Source: Candidatus Marithrix sp. (GTDB taxonomy: Bacteria > Pseudomonadota > Gammaproteobacteria > Beggiatoales > Beggiatoaceae). Taken from it: a DNA stretch of 64,000 nucleotides. Shown piece after piece: positions 35,873-46,469 of the stretch. A program made the position numbers and the translations under genes. Within the stretch, counting starts at the first letter, position 1. Each line of letters begins with the position of its first letter. Under the pieces are notes generated by a model. The model saw only the letters and a program-made list of their open reading frames with translations. It made no database searches and was not told the origin of the DNA. The stretch is taken from NCBI GenBank assembly GCA_016744775.1, contig JADGDS010000001.1, positions 1 through 64,000 of the forward strand, in the 5' to 3' direction.

Positions 35873-36940
35873 TTAGGTAGTTTCTTTGGATTTAGCTAAT
35901 TGCACTCCATAACGATAAATTGGAATTTCAAAATAGCTATTAATAATATAAGCAATTACACAAACAATGCTAAAAACAATTAAAAAGCAAATTAAAAATG
36001 CTATATCTACAGGAAGTTGTAGATCATAAATACTTGTTAAGTAAGGTTTTAAAATTGCTATGACTATAGGATGTAAGAGATAAATGGTGTAACTAGCTTC
36101 GCCAAGAAATTTTGTAAAACGATTGAATAAAATTTTGCTTTTATATAGCGTGTATATCAATATGCCCAGCAATAAGACATTAAAGAATAATACATCATCA
36201 GGTTTGAGAAAAAACTTGTTATGCACTGCATATTTATATAATACAATAGTTATTATAAATACTGCTAATAATAATATTGCAATCTTTCTATTGATTGGGT
36301 AGCGATTGGCAATTAAATATAATAAGCCTCCACCTATAAAAACAAACAATTCTCTTGGAAAGCTCATATAACCATAGGAAGTATCAAGATTTAATTGTGC
36401 AACTAATTGTGGAATGTCTCTTGATAACAACATTGTAATAATAAACAAAAGCAACCAAAATATGATTTTTTGGGATATTACTAATAAAAATGGAAAAAGG
36501 CAATAAAAAGTTACTTCCACACCAATTGTCCAGCCAGCCCAAACAAAACTAGTATGCTGCCCGGGATAAAATTGATAAACTATTAATACATTACTGATAA
36601 TTTCCGCAAAATTATAGACTTTGTCATACATTATATAATGTAAAATCAGATGCACCACTATCATCAATAAAAACAGCGGATATATTCTGAATATGCGTTT
36701 TATAACATAGACAAATAACCAGTTGTTTTGATGAGTTTTAGTATGTGTGGAATGGAATAAGGAAAAGCAACTGAGCATAAAAAATAGTGTAACACCTAAG
36801 CCGAAACTATTAACAAAGGATAAATATTCTACTTTAAAAATAGGTTGCATTAGGTGTAAATGGAATAATATAGTCGCAGTTGCGGCAAGTCCACGTAACG
36901 CATGTAAGCCCGGTAAAAATAGTTTGCTTTCTATGTACAT
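35873..36940 (-). CDS. Membrane acyltransferase (acyltransferase-3 family)
   Basis: A 355-residue integral membrane protein with about ten hydrophobic segments. The N-terminus PGLHALRGLAATATILFHLHL carries the Arg and His of the family's active region. These enzymes put acetyl or other acyl groups on surface sugars (OafA and relatives). It is last in a minus-strand run of polysaccharide genes, 10 bases after a methyltransferase gene, so it likely decorates the same glycan. Confidence 0.88.
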   Translation of the reverse strand: MYIESKLFLPGLHALRGLAATATILFHLHLMQPIFKVEYLSFVNSFGLGVTLFFMLSCFSLFHSTHTKTHQNNWLFVYVIKRIFRIYPLFLLMIVVHLILHYIMYDKVYNFAEIISNVLIVYQFYPGQHTSFVWAGWTIGVEVTFYCLFPFLLVISQKIIFWLLLFIITMLLSRDIPQLVAQLNLDTSYGYMSFPRELFVFIGGGLLYLIANRYPINRKIAILLLAVFIITIVLYKYAVHNKFFLKPDDVLFFNVLLLGILIYTLYKSKILFNRFTKFLGEASYTIYLLHPIVIAILKPYLTSIYDLQLPVDIAFLICFLIVFSIVCVIAYIINSYFEIPIYRYGVQLAKSKETT

Positions 36941-36950
36941 AAAAAAAATG

Positions 36951-37829
36951 TTATGCTTTTTGTAAAAATACTATTAGTTGTAATGAATCAACTTTATTAT
37001 ATTCCACTCTCACGATATCTAAACCAATAAAATTGTCCTTGATATATTGCAATGACATTGAAGTGTCACCATAGGTGACTTCACCTTCAATTTTTTCCCG
37101 ATTGTGGGGGGCAAAAGCAAAGCCTTTTTGTTTGTGGGCAGCTTTTAATTCATCAATGTATGAATGGCTAAAACCATAATTTTCAAGATTGAGGGCAAAG
37201 TCCCAGTATTCTATTGGTCTTATGGTGATGGCAAGAATGCCGTTATCGCTGAGGTGGTCACGCAAAGTGTTGGCACAAATTTTTGTCACTTTTTCAGACA
37301 GATGGGTGAATACAGAGAAAGCCATGATAAAATCAAACTTTAAACCCTCTGGGGTTGGTAAGGTTCTGGGTAGGTAGTCGGATATGAATAAATGGCCCGG
37401 TACCCTAGTTTGTTGACAAATTTCAATTGATTGAGACCACGGATCTACACCATAAATCTTATCTACAGGGACATATTTGCATAGCAGGCGAATAATGCGC
37501 CCCCAGCCACAACCAAAGTCTAAGATTGTTCTGCTGCTTATGGGTTTGCTAGTGATTTCGTGGTAAGTGCTGATAATGGTTTTTATGAAGCTTAGTGTTT
37601 GGTCCATCAATACATGATTGGCACTGCCTGTCCAATCTATTTGTACATCAGCAGAGGGCATTTCGGGCAGCCATTGCACAATATTAGGATAAGCCGATGG
37701 ACGTTCAAGTTGCAATTCTGCAAAAATATCCAAGGGAATATAAGCAAAGGCTTGTTGAATTTCTTGTGGGTTTAAATTGGTAATTTTTGCTTCAATGGCG
37801 GCTAAGGCGTTCTCAAATTCTTTGTGCAT
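36951..37829 (-). CDS. SAM-dependent methyltransferase of the polysaccharide cluster
   Basis: A 292-residue class I methyltransferase. The AdoMet-binding loop is ILDFGCGWGRIIRLL (about residues 104-118), followed by IYGVDPWSQSIE and FDFIMAFSVFTHLSEKV. An N-terminal helical extension of about 90 residues precedes it. Its 5' end overlaps the large glycosyltransferase gene upstream by 17 bases, so translation is coupled. The likely role is to methylate a glycan, perhaps at the chain end, but the acceptor is unknown. Confidence 0.85.
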   Translation of the reverse strand: MHKEFENALAAIEAKITNLNPQEIQQAFAYIPLDIFAELQLERPSAYPNIVQWLPEMPSADVQIDWTGSANHVLMDQTLSFIKTIISTYHEITSKPISSRTILDFGCGWGRIIRLLCKYVPVDKIYGVDPWSQSIEICQQTRVPGHLFISDYLPRTLPTPEGLKFDFIMAFSVFTHLSEKVTKICANTLRDHLSDNGILAITIRPIEYWDFALNLENYGFSHSYIDELKAAHKQKGFAFAPHNREKIEGEVTYGDTSMSLQYIKDNFIGLDIVRVEYNKVDSLQLIVFLQKA

Positions 37830-40800
37830 GGTGAGTTTCTTCTAATTGGTCGCTTTCTAGGGTTAAAAATCCATCATTATGGGCACACAGGCTAATAATT
37901 CTTTCTAGCCCGTGCATGATTGTTCCATCAATTTGTCCTTGTTCTGGCGGATAATCTTTACGACTGAGATTGAAAGCCAACAGTTGGTAAAGGGCTTGGG
38001 GACGAAACCAGAACATTGAGCCAGTTATAAAACGTTCGTATGGCTGTATAGTGGTGGATATTTGTTCTAAAAATAGGTTCATGTAAAATTTATTTTTTTC
38101 TGCCAGTTCTTCATTAAAGCCCCAGCAATCAGACAATAATATTAAGTAATTTTTCGGTGAAATAATGCCGGTTTCAGGGTGTTGTTCAAAATGGTCAATA
38201 ATCTTATTGATTCTTTTACCACTGCCCAATAATTCACGGTAAATATTTTGTCGCCAGCTGTCACCAACATCAGTATGGGTTGATTTTTTAGAATGAAGTT
38301 TGCAAATACAGGTATAATATAAGTGTTTTATTTGTTGGAAAATATGTAAAAACGGATAAATATCACGACCACTATTTTCTAAACTATAGAGATGGGCATC
38401 AGGATAGGCGGTTAAAATTTGCTTAACATTTTCAATGCTTAAGTGTTCACCTAAAGAAATATATAAATCCCATTTTGGTTTAATATTAGCTAAATAGCTT
38501 TTGATTTCATCCCATAAGTCAAAGTAAAAAAGGTGTACGATAACAGCGATTTTATTTTTTGTCTTGTTTTGTACTTGGCTTTGTTGAATTAGTCGTTGTT
38601 TTTTGTTGTCAAATTTACTCAAAACCTGATAAGTGGCCTCTAAAAAGGCGTAACCGAATTTATTGTCTGGCTCAAGATATGCCCCTTCGGCCCATTCATT
38701 CCAGGCGTTGACAAAAATATATTGTTTGTTTTCGGGTAATTGTTCTTGGGTGTAATGGCACAGGTGGTTTAACCATTGTTTGTAAGTATCGGGTCGGTTG
38801 TTGATAAAAGAAGTACCGCGTCCCATGCGTCGCGCTTCATTGTCCCACCCCGGAGTAATGCCACGAAAACGAATAAAATCAGGCGTTTGGTATTGGTAGG
38901 CCATGTCGAGCAATTGTGGGTAATTATACACTTTTCCACTATAGTCTTTATTAATTAAATCAACATTATGATTGTATTTATCCATCGGAAATTGATTGGG
39001 TGGAAATTCAATACATGCATCATAGCCAATACTTTGGGGATCTACATGGTCGAATGAATGGACATTGCACAAGTAAATTTCGCCGATGCCATGTTCACGA
39101 CACCAGTTGCGCCAAGTTTTTGCCATGTGTTTTGGTTCTGGCAAGAGATCGGGACGATAAATGATTACTAATGGTTTGTCGTCAATGCGAATATAACGGC
39201 TGTCTTGAAGATATACAGCTAAGTCTTGAATAAATTGTATATCATCTTCCGGAGTATATTTTTGTTCTAACAAAATACTTTCTTCTGAACCATCCCAGCG
39301 CCGTGACCAGCTTTCATTCGCCCAGCAAAGACAAAAAGGCATATCCCAGTTTTTATTTGCCAGCATTAAATCCACAGGTTTTTCTAAAATTCGCCGACCA
39401 CTAAACCAATAATAGTAAAAGCAGAAACCGGAAATGCCATAGTTTTTCGCCAAGGCAACTTGTTTTTCGGTTATTTCAGGCATTCGCAAATCATAAAACC
39501 CCAGTTCTGCTGGTAATTTAGGTTGATAATGTCCAATAAATTGGGGCACTGCTTTTGTGACATTGCTCCATTCGGTAAAGCCTTTGCCCCACCATTCGTC
39601 ATTTTCTGGAATGGGATGGAATTGGGGTAGGAAAAAGGCCAACATTTTTATATCCGTTGTCAGCTTATCATGGGATATATAATCACTATATTGCGGATCT
39701 TTTTTATCTGGGGCTAATAGGTTTTTGATATAAGGCTGGGATATTCGATTGGCTACGTTGATATTACAATCTGCTTCAATTATCTCATCAGGCTGGGCTT
39801 GTTGATCTAATAAATTGAGTATATAGCCTATATAATCAGTAAAATCATACTCTGAGACTACTCTATGTTTGGCTTTTTGGACAATGTTTTGGTAAGTGGT
39901 CTTATCTTGCATCAAATCTAAAACATTATCTGCCATAGCTTGCGTGTCTAAAAATGGCACACAGCGACCACAACCATCTGTCAATAACTCTGGAATCCCG
40001 CCTGCTTCATAAAAGGCAATAGCGGGTGTACCATTGTCCATAGCCTCCATTACCACTGTGGGAAATGGGTCTTCTCTAGCCGTTAAAACAAAACAATCTG
40101 CCCCCGCATAAAACAAAGATGGATCATCAACAAAATCAACATAATGAACATTATTTTCAATCCCCATTTTTTGTTTATCATGGTCAAACCAATTAAGGGC
40201 TTCAAATTCATGTCCGCCTAACCAAACAAAATGGTAGTTGATATTTTTTTTGTCTTGGAGAATTTTTTTGGCTAAATCTAAAAATACATCTGGGCCTTTG
40301 CGAAAGTAAAGATGCCCACAAGTTAAAATTATAATGGATTGTTGACTTAAAAAAAGTTGTTTTCTCAGTTGTTTTCTGGCTTGTTTTTTCTTCTTTAATG
40401 CTTTATTGTGACTGTCTTTATGACTAAACCAAGGGTTGGAAAAATAACAGCCTTGTGCTTTCACCAAAGTTTTTGCAGCATCATAACCATAATTATTAAT
40501 ATAAGAGTTGCGGGTATATTCAGAAGAAAAAACGATTTGCTTACCATAGGTTTTTATTGACTGAACCCCTTGATGAAAATTATAAATATTCACACTCACT
40601 GGCAATTCATGAATCAAATTGACAAAATGAAAGTTGTATTCTTTCAACAAGGGAGCCAGCAAGCCGGTTACCACCGTGTTACAAATACATTGGTTGATCC
40701 CCCGGCTTAAAAACTGTTGAAATAAATCCCGCACCGCATCAGTAAAAGTAAAGGGTTCGGCATTGCTGGGCATTAGCGGGTAAACTTCATGGCTTATTTT

Positions 40801-40962
40801 TTCAAATTCAGCACGATAATTGCCGTCTCTAATCGCTACAAAAATAACGTGTTTGTCATAGTGATCACGCAAATTTTTGCCAGTTTGCAGCAAGTTAATT
40901 TGTGCGCCCGCGCGATGAAAATCATGTGATATTAAAATAATACTATTATTAGAATTGTTCAT
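37813..40962 (-). CDS. Three-domain polysaccharide glycosyltransferase (GT4 - WbsX - RgpF)
   Basis: A 1049-residue cytoplasmic protein with three fused parts. Residues about 1-390 are a GT4-type glycosyltransferase (GHLYFRKGPDVFLDLAKKI; DCFVLTAREDPFPTVVMEAMDNGTPAI). Residues about 430-790 are a WbsX domain, related to GH99-like proteins (AFFLPQFHPIPENDEWWGKGFTEW; GISGFCFYYYWF; FVNAWNEWAEGAYLEPD). Residues about 810-1040 are an RgpF-type domain (IAVIVHLFYFDLW; NSGRDIYPFL; KLHSKKS). Such proteins build O-antigen or rhamnose-type surface glycans. It forms one unit with the GT2 gene one base upstream and the methyltransferase downstream. Confidence 0.88.
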   Translation of the reverse strand: MNNSNNSIILISHDFHRAGAQINLLQTGKNLRDHYDKHVIFVAIRDGNYRAEFEKISHEVYPLMPSNAEPFTFTDAVRDLFQQFLSRGINQCICNTVVTGLLAPLLKEYNFHFVNLIHELPVSVNIYNFHQGVQSIKTYGKQIVFSSEYTRNSYINNYGYDAAKTLVKAQGCYFSNPWFSHKDSHNKALKKKKQARKQLRKQLFLSQQSIIILTCGHLYFRKGPDVFLDLAKKILQDKKNINYHFVWLGGHEFEALNWFDHDKQKMGIENNVHYVDFVDDPSLFYAGADCFVLTAREDPFPTVVMEAMDNGTPAIAFYEAGGIPELLTDGCGRCVPFLDTQAMADNVLDLMQDKTTYQNIVQKAKHRVVSEYDFTDYIGYILNLLDQQAQPDEIIEADCNINVANRISQPYIKNLLAPDKKDPQYSDYISHDKLTTDIKMLAFFLPQFHPIPENDEWWGKGFTEWSNVTKAVPQFIGHYQPKLPAELGFYDLRMPEITEKQVALAKNYGISGFCFYYYWFSGRRILEKPVDLMLANKNWDMPFCLCWANESWSRRWDGSEESILLEQKYTPEDDIQFIQDLAVYLQDSRYIRIDDKPLVIIYRPDLLPEPKHMAKTWRNWCREHGIGEIYLCNVHSFDHVDPQSIGYDACIEFPPNQFPMDKYNHNVDLINKDYSGKVYNYPQLLDMAYQYQTPDFIRFRGITPGWDNEARRMGRGTSFINNRPDTYKQWLNHLCHYTQEQLPENKQYIFVNAWNEWAEGAYLEPDNKFGYAFLEATYQVLSKFDNKKQRLIQQSQVQNKTKNKIAVIVHLFYFDLWDEIKSYLANIKPKWDLYISLGEHLSIENVKQILTAYPDAHLYSLENSGRDIYPFLHIFQQIKHLYYTCICKLHSKKSTHTDVGDSWRQNIYRELLGSGKRINKIIDHFEQHPETGIISPKNYLILLSDCWGFNEELAEKNKFYMNLFLEQISTTIQPYERFITGSMFWFRPQALYQLLAFNLSRKDYPPEQGQIDGTIMHGLERIISLCAHNDGFLTLESDQLEETHHAQRI

Positions 40963-40963
40963 T

Positions 40964-42577
40964 TTACTTGCTTTTGATCGCTAAACGAATCAGTTTTCCT
41001 ATTGCATGTCGAATAGAAAAATACCATTTATAGCGTAATGAGCCGTCAGGAAACAAGGCAATCAACATTTTTCTCAGTCGATTAACAATACGCCAAGCTA
41101 AACTGAGATGAATTTGCTGAATTTCCGTTTCAAAATGATCTGCATTACTTTGTATTTGCTGAATCTCTGTTTCAAGATAATCTACATGACTTTGTAATTT
41201 TTGTGCATCTTCTACTTTATGTTCAATTTCAGCCGATTTTTGTATCAACTGTTCAGATAAGTGTGTTACTTCATTAGATAATAGATGAATTTTATCATCA
41301 TATTGAACTGATAATGCCTGTTTTTCTTTCTGTATTTGCGCTATTTTTCTTTTACATTCACCATTAATCTGTAAATATTCATTAATTAATGCATAATTTT
41401 TATCTAGTTCAGTAGCATATTGTTTGTTTAACTTTTCAAATTTAGCTTGATATTGCTGATTAAGCTGATCGACATGCTGTCTAAAATAATCATCTTTTTC
41501 CTCGATTATTTTCTTAATTTCAGCTTGATATTTTTCAATTTCAGCTTGATATTTCTCAAATTCAGCTTGAGAGTGCTGATTAAGCTGATCGACGTGCTGT
41601 CTAAAATAATCATCTTTTTCTTTGGTTATTTTCTCAAATTCAGCTTGAGAGTGCTGATTAAGCTGATCGACATGCTGTCTAAAATAATCATCTTTTTCCT
41701 TGATTATTTTCTCAACATTGGCTTCCATTTCATTAATCAGTTGCTGTCTATCATCAATAATGCCCTGTAATTTATGGCTTTCTTGTTTCAATGATTGAAT
41801 AGACTGCAACGAAGACAAATGCTCAGACCACAAATTACGTAAAAACACCGCAGGAATATGATCCATATAACGTTTAATAATAAAAGCCTGATTGGTTTGC
41901 ATAGTTTCAACTTGGCTTAAATTATTAATCTGTAAATCATCACTCCATTTATTATAATGCGCCGTCACCTTATCAATATGAAAAAAAGAGTGTTCAAGCG
42001 ACAAACGAATTAAAATATCCCAATCTTCATACAATTCTAAATCTACATCTAAACGTTTTTCATCAAAAATACGGACATTGAATAACAGTGCATTAAAAGG
42101 AATATAGTTATAAAACAATAGCTCAGTTGCTTGGAAGTCTTTACTATAGGTATTTAATAAATTGCTATGATAATAATTTGTTTTTACATCAAAAGATTTT
42201 TTATATTCTTCAACATTGGTATAAGCAATTAAATAATCGCTTTGCTCCAAAAACGTCACAAGTGTGGTCAAATGATCGGTTAAAAGCACATCATCATCAT
42301 CTAAAAAACCAACATATTGCCCACCAGTATTATCTAAAGCCAAATTAGCTGCCACAGAACGCCCTTGTGACACTTCATTTTTTATATAAAACAAAGACAC
42401 CGGAAAAAGTAATTGTTCCAACGCAGCAATATCTAAATCACACCCCCCATCATTGACTAAAATAACCTCTATATTGGTGTATGTTTGCGCGGCAATACTG
42501 TTCAATGCTTGCTGTAGAAACTTAGGACGGTCTTTAGTACGAACAATCAATGAGACCAAGGGATATTGTGTTGTCAT
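40964..42577 (-). CDS. GT2 glycosyltransferase with a long coiled-coil tail
   Basis: About 537 residues. The N-terminal 230 residues are a GT-A fold (VSLIVRTKDRPKFLQQALNSI; VNDGG; VGFLDDDDVL, where the Asp cluster is the metal-binding DXD-type site). The rest, residues about 250-490, is coiled coil containing three near-identical units of about 25 residues (KEKDDYFRQHVDQLNQ). It ends in a short basic, hydrophobic segment (SLAWRIVNRLRKMLIALFPDGSL) that may bind the membrane. The ATG at 42577 was preferred to a TTG six codons upstream. The coiled coil may act as a molecular ruler or scaffold for chain assembly, as proposed for other O-antigen enzymes. Confidence 0.85.
   Translation of the reverse strand: MTTQYPLVSLIVRTKDRPKFLQQALNSIAAQTYTNIEVILVNDGGCDLDIAALEQLLFPVSLFYIKNEVSQGRSVAANLALDNTGGQYVGFLDDDDVLLTDHLTTLVTFLEQSDYLIAYTNVEEYKKSFDVKTNYYHSNLLNTYSKDFQATELLFYNYIPFNALLFNVRIFDEKRLDVDLELYEDWDILIRLSLEHSFFHIDKVTAHYNKWSDDLQINNLSQVETMQTNQAFIIKRYMDHIPAVFLRNLWSEHLSSLQSIQSLKQESHKLQGIIDDRQQLINEMEANVEKIIKEKDDYFRQHVDQLNQHSQAEFEKITKEKDDYFRQHVDQLNQHSQAEFEKYQAEIEKYQAEIKKIIEEKDDYFRQHVDQLNQQYQAKFEKLNKQYATELDKNYALINEYLQINGECKRKIAQIQKEKQALSVQYDDKIHLLSNEVTHLSEQLIQKSAEIEHKVEDAQKLQSHVDYLETEIQQIQSNADHFETEIQQIHLSLAWRIVNRLRKMLIALFPDGSLRYKWYFSIRHAIGKLIRLAIKSK
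41454..41712. repeat. Three direct repeats inside the GT2 coiled-coil region
   Basis: A unit of about 60 bases, with core TGCTGATTAAGCTGATCGAC, occurs at 41454, 41574 and 41651 with very few changes. The repeats stay in frame. Recombination between them would lengthen or shorten the coiled coil in whole steps. Confidence 0.85.
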
Positions 42578-42691
42578 AGTGAATGCTTTAGCCAAGAAAA
42601 ATTAAAGAAAAATATCCATATATTCCAAATATATATGTAGGTTTATTTTTAATATTATATCACATTAGATTACATAATTCACTACTAATAA

Positions 42692-43399
42692 TTAACTGCT
42701 ATTAGTAGCCGCCATGAATCTAAAAGCCGCAATTTCAGGAGAAGTTTGTGGAGGAGCAGCAGGGTGGTTTGTTGATAAAACATTCCACCATTTAGCTTGA
42801 AATTTTTTCTTATTAATCGCTTGATAAGCTTTATATCCACTGCTTATATCTGTTCCAGCAGTAATACCTTCATGGTGTATGACTTCAGAGTTGTGACAAT
42901 AAAAGACTTTATAATCAGCATCACGCGCTGCAAAACATAAGTAAGTGTCTTCGTAATAAGCGGGCGCATAACGCATATCAAAACCTCCCAGTTGATGCCA
43001 CAAGTCTTGTCTAATCATTAAACTTGCGCCTGAGCAATAGTCAAATTCCGCCTGCTTCTTGTAAACGTCCATCTGGATAAATTAGCTTTGAGCCAGTAAT
43101 TCCAATCTTAGGATCGTCATCTATCAAGTTGATCATATTTAAAAACAAGATAAATTCGCCTTTAGTAATTGCACTTTATTAAATACTGGTATAACAATAC
43201 TAACTCTAGGTGATGATATTTATGGTAAAATTAGAGGTTTTATAATAACATCACTATTAGGAGTTAAACTAAAACGAATATAAGCATCCTTTGTTAAAGT
43301 GATTGCTTGATCACCATAGAAATTAGTCTCACTAATTGTTTGATTATCTTCACCTAATAGCAAAGATGCTGGTAATTTATCTTCAATTAATATGTTCAT
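42692..43399 (-). pseudogene. Broken GT2 glycosyltransferase gene
   Basis: The minus strand opens MNILIEDKLPASLLLGED, runs to a TAA, then continues in the same frame as RVSIVIPVFNKVQLLK, a GT2 start. A deletion then jumps to GEFILFLN and KIGITGSKLIYPDGRLQEAGG, and a frameshift follows before the last 120 codons (YCSGASLMIRQDLWHQLGGFD). So there is one nonsense codon, one internal deletion and one frameshift. The parent belonged to the polysaccharide region just downstream. Confidence 0.82.
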
Positions 43400-43482
43400 T
43401 AATCCATTATAAAGTAATACTATGCAAAATTCCAATTCAATTATGCTAATATTCTCTTATCGTCATATATATTTGAAAACTT

Positions 43483-44592
43483 ATGAAAGCAAAAGCAGCA
43501 GTAGCATGGGAACCTAAAAAACCACTTATCATTGAAGAAGTAGATGTTATGGGTCCAAAATATGGGGAAGTTTTATTAAAAGTTGTCGCTTCGGGTGTTT
43601 GTCATACCGATGCTTTTACTCTTTCGGGTGATGATCCTGAAGCTTCTTTTCCTTGTATTCTTGGGCATGAAGGTGGTTGTGAAGTGGTCGAAATTGGTCC
43701 GGGTGTTAAGGATCTTAAAGTTGGTGATCATGTCATTCCTCTTTATATTCCTGAATGTGGTGATTGTGATTATTGTAATTCTACTAAAAGTAATTTGTGT
43801 CAATCCATAGCCGGAACTGTTTGGACTGGTTATATGCCTGATGGTACGCGGCGATTCTCACAAAATGGTAAGGATATTTACCATTATATGGGTTGTTCGA
43901 CTTTTGCCGAATACACAGTTGTTCCTGAAATCGCGCTGGCAAAAATTAATAAAGAGGCACCGTTGGATAAGGTTTGCTTGTTAGGATGTGGTGTTACTAC
44001 TGGTATTGGCGCGGTGTTGAATACTGCTAAAGTAGAACCGGGTTCAACTGTTGCTGTGTTTGGTTTAGGTGGTATTGGTTTATCATGTATTCAAGGCGCA
44101 GTAATGGCTGGTGCTGAACGTATTATTGCTATTGATATTAATCCAGACAAGTTTGAATTTGCTAAACAACTTGGTGCAACTGATTTTATTAATCCAAATG
44201 AAATAAATGGTTCATTTGTCGAATATATGCAAGACAGCTATAACGGTGGTCCAGATTATTCCTTTGAATGTATTGGTAATGTTCATGTGATGCGCGATGC
44301 CTTGGAATGTACACACATGGGTTGGGGTGTTTCTACCGTCATAGGTGTTGCTGGAGCTGGGCAGGAAATAGCTACACGACCGTTTAATTTGGTTGTTGGA
44401 CGTACTTGGAAAGGTACAGCTTTTGGTGGTGTAAAGGGTAGAACTGAATTACCGGGTTATGTTGATCGTTATATGTCTGGACAAATTGAATTGGATAGTT
44501 TGGTAACACATACTATGCCTTTGGAAGATATAAATCGGGCATTTGATTTAATGCACAGTGGCGAAAGCATTCGTTCTGTTATTATCTTTTAA
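43483..44592 (+). CDS. frmA: S-(hydroxymethyl)glutathione dehydrogenase (class III alcohol dehydrogenase)
   Basis: Oxidises S-hydroxymethylglutathione to S-formylglutathione with NAD. The 369-residue protein has catalytic-zinc ligands in VCHTDAF and GHEGGCEV and structural-zinc cysteines in [15 protein letters not shown]. The Rossmann motif is GLGGIGLSC. Its length and the SIRSVIIF ending match AdhC/FrmA. It lies two bases before the partner hydrolase gene. Confidence 0.96.
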   Translation: MKAKAAVAWEPKKPLIIEEVDVMGPKYGEVLLKVVASGVCHTDAFTLSGDDPEASFPCILGHEGGCEVVEIGPGVKDLKVGDHVIPLYIPECGDCDYCNSTKSNLCQSIAGTVWTGYMPDGTRRFSQNGKDIYHYMGCSTFAEYTVVPEIALAKINKEAPLDKVCLLGCGVTTGIGAVLNTAKVEPGSTVAVFGLGGIGLSCIQGAVMAGAERIIAIDINPDKFEFAKQLGATDFINPNEINGSFVEYMQDSYNGGPDYSFECIGNVHVMRDALECTHMGWGVSTVIGVAGAGQEIATRPFNLVVGRTWKGTAFGGVKGRTELPGYVDRYMSGQIELDSLVTHTMPLEDINRAFDLMHSGESIRSVIIF

Positions 44593-44594
44593 AT

Positions 44595-45434
44595 ATGAAA
44601 ATTATTGAAAGTATTAAAGAGTTTGGTGGTTATTTAAACCGTTACACTCATCAATCTGATGTATGTGATTGTGAAATGACATTTTCAGTTTATTTACCAC
44701 CACAGGCAGAATCAGGCAAGGTTCCAGCTTTGTATTGGTTATCTGGACTTACATGTACTGATGATAATGTACGTGTGAAAGCGGGGGCACAACGTTATGC
44801 TTCTGAACAGGGTATAGCCTTGATTTTCCCGGATACAAGTCCACGTGGCGATGATGTTGCTGATGAAGATCGTTATGATATAGGTACAGGTGCAGGATTC
44901 TATGTTAATTCTACACAATCACCTTGGAAAAATAATTATCAGATGTATGATTATGTTACTAAGGAATTACCTGCATTGTTGGAAAGGAATTTACCATTGA
45001 TAGCAGGCATGAAGTCTATTTCTGGGCATTCAATGGGCGGACATGGTGCATTAATCTGTGCATTGAAAAATCCTGATAGTTATCAGTCAGTTTCTGCATT
45101 TGCACCGATTTGTAATCCGATTCATGGCAGTTGGGGCAAAGCTTGTTTGAATACTTACTTAGGTGATGACACCAAGGCTTGGCAAGCCTATGATGCCACC
45201 AGTTTGGTTGAAGCAGGTGCAAAAGTTTCGGATATTCTAATTGATCAAGGTACAGCGGATGAGTTTTATGATGAAAAACAGTTATTACCAGAGAATTTCC
45301 AAGCTGCTTGCGACAAGGCAAATCAAAGTGTGACCATACGGATGCAGGATGGGTATGATCACAGTTATCATTTTATTGCTAGCTTTATTGGTGAGCATAT
45401 TGCCTATCATGCAAAGGCATTAAAATCTAAATGA
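44595..45434 (+). CDS. frmB: S-formylglutathione hydrolase
   Basis: Releases formate and glutathione, completing formaldehyde removal. The 279-residue esterase-fold protein has the nucleophile in SGHSMGGHGAL, the Asp in DQGTADEF and the His in DGYDHSYHFI. The N-terminal region contains YWLSGLTCTDDN, typical of the family. It follows frmA closely and overlaps the convergent hisC by 15 bases. No frmR-like regulator is beside the pair. Confidence 0.96.
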   Translation: MKIIESIKEFGGYLNRYTHQSDVCDCEMTFSVYLPPQAESGKVPALYWLSGLTCTDDNVRVKAGAQRYASEQGIALIFPDTSPRGDDVADEDRYDIGTGAGFYVNSTQSPWKNNYQMYDYVTKELPALLERNLPLIAGMKSISGHSMGGHGALICALKNPDSYQSVSAFAPICNPIHGSWGKACLNTYLGDDTKAWQAYDATSLVEAGAKVSDILIDQGTADEFYDEKQLLPENFQAACDKANQSVTIRMQDGYDHSYHFIASFIGEHIAYHAKALKSK

Positions 45435-46469
45435 CTTCATAAAGCGTTCAGTATCCTTTAAGGTTCCAATAGTTACTCTAAATGTATCTTTAATGCCCGG
45501 TGCTATCATTGGGCGTACTAAGATACCTTGTTGTTTTAAATGGTTGACGCTTTCATCTCTATTTTTTGGTTTAACTAACATAAAATTAGCGGCACCGGTA
45601 TGGTAGTCTATTTTATGTTCCTTCAAAAATTTCTCTAGTAATGGTTTTGATTGCGTCATTACTTCATTTACATATTGTTTCCATGCAGTAGGATGTTCTA
45701 GCTGAGCTTCTGCTGCCGCTAGTGCGCAACTATTTACATCAAATGGGGCGCGAATCTTATAAAATTGAGAAATAATATCTTGGTGAGCAAACATGTACCC
45801 TAAACGTAAACCCGCCATTGCAAATGCTTTTGAAAATGTCCTAATAATAATTAAGTTGTTATATCGTTCTAATAAAGGTTTGCATGTTAGCCCTGTAAAT
45901 TCAAAATATGCTTCATCTACCACTACCGGCAATGTGGGATTCTCTGCCAGAATGGTTTCGATTTGTTCCAGTGTTAAAGCAGTACCTGTAGGATTATTAG
46001 GGTTTATTAAAATAATTAACTTAGTATTTGGATGTACCGCTTTTAGAAACTGTTCAAAAGGAAAACTCATATCTGAATTATAAGGTACCGTTTGTACTTC
46101 GGCACCAATCACTTTAGCAACCTGAGTAAAAATAGGGAATTCAGGTTGAGCAATGAGCATAGCATCACCTTGTGCTAAATATGCTCTTAAAATAATTTCA
46201 ATTGCTTGATCAGAACCATTAGTAATAATTAAACTTTCTGCTTCTACATCAACATATTGACACAGTTTGGGTAAAAAGCTACTGTAATCTGGGTACATTT
46301 GTAAATGTTGATCATCAATCAAATTTTTCAGAGCGGCACTGACACATTCTGGTGGAGCTTGAGTATTTTCGTTTAAGTCTAAACGTAAATATTGTTTTCT
46401 ATCTAAGTTGCTCCAAGGTGGCGAATAAGCCGACATAGCGGCAATATGTGGTTTGACTAGTGGTAGCAT
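45420..46469 (-). CDS. hisC: Histidinol-phosphate aminotransferase
   Basis: A PLP enzyme of histidine synthesis. The 349 residues contain [39 protein letters not shown] and the PLP lysine in RTFSKAFAMAGLRLGY. No other his genes are nearby. Its 5' end overlaps the end of the ATPase gene upstream by 13 bases, so expression may depend on that gene. It resembles cobD in fold, but the lysine-site motif and N-terminal LNEN region fit HisC. Confidence 0.92.
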   Translation of the reverse strand: MLPLVKPHIAAMSAYSPPWSNLDRKQYLRLDLNENTQAPPECVSAALKNLIDDQHLQMYPDYSSFLPKLCQYVDVEAESLIITNGSDQAIEIILRAYLAQGDAMLIAQPEFPIFTQVAKVIGAEVQTVPYNSDMSFPFEQFLKAVHPNTKLIILINPNNPTGTALTLEQIETILAENPTLPVVVDEAYFEFTGLTCKPLLERYNNLIIIRTFSKAFAMAGLRLGYMFAHQDIISQFYKIRAPFDVNSCALAAAEAQLEHPTAWKQYVNEVMTQSKPLLEKFLKEHKIDYHTGAANFMLVKPKNRDESVNHLKQQGILVRPMIAPGIKDTFRVTIGTLKDTERFMKSFRF

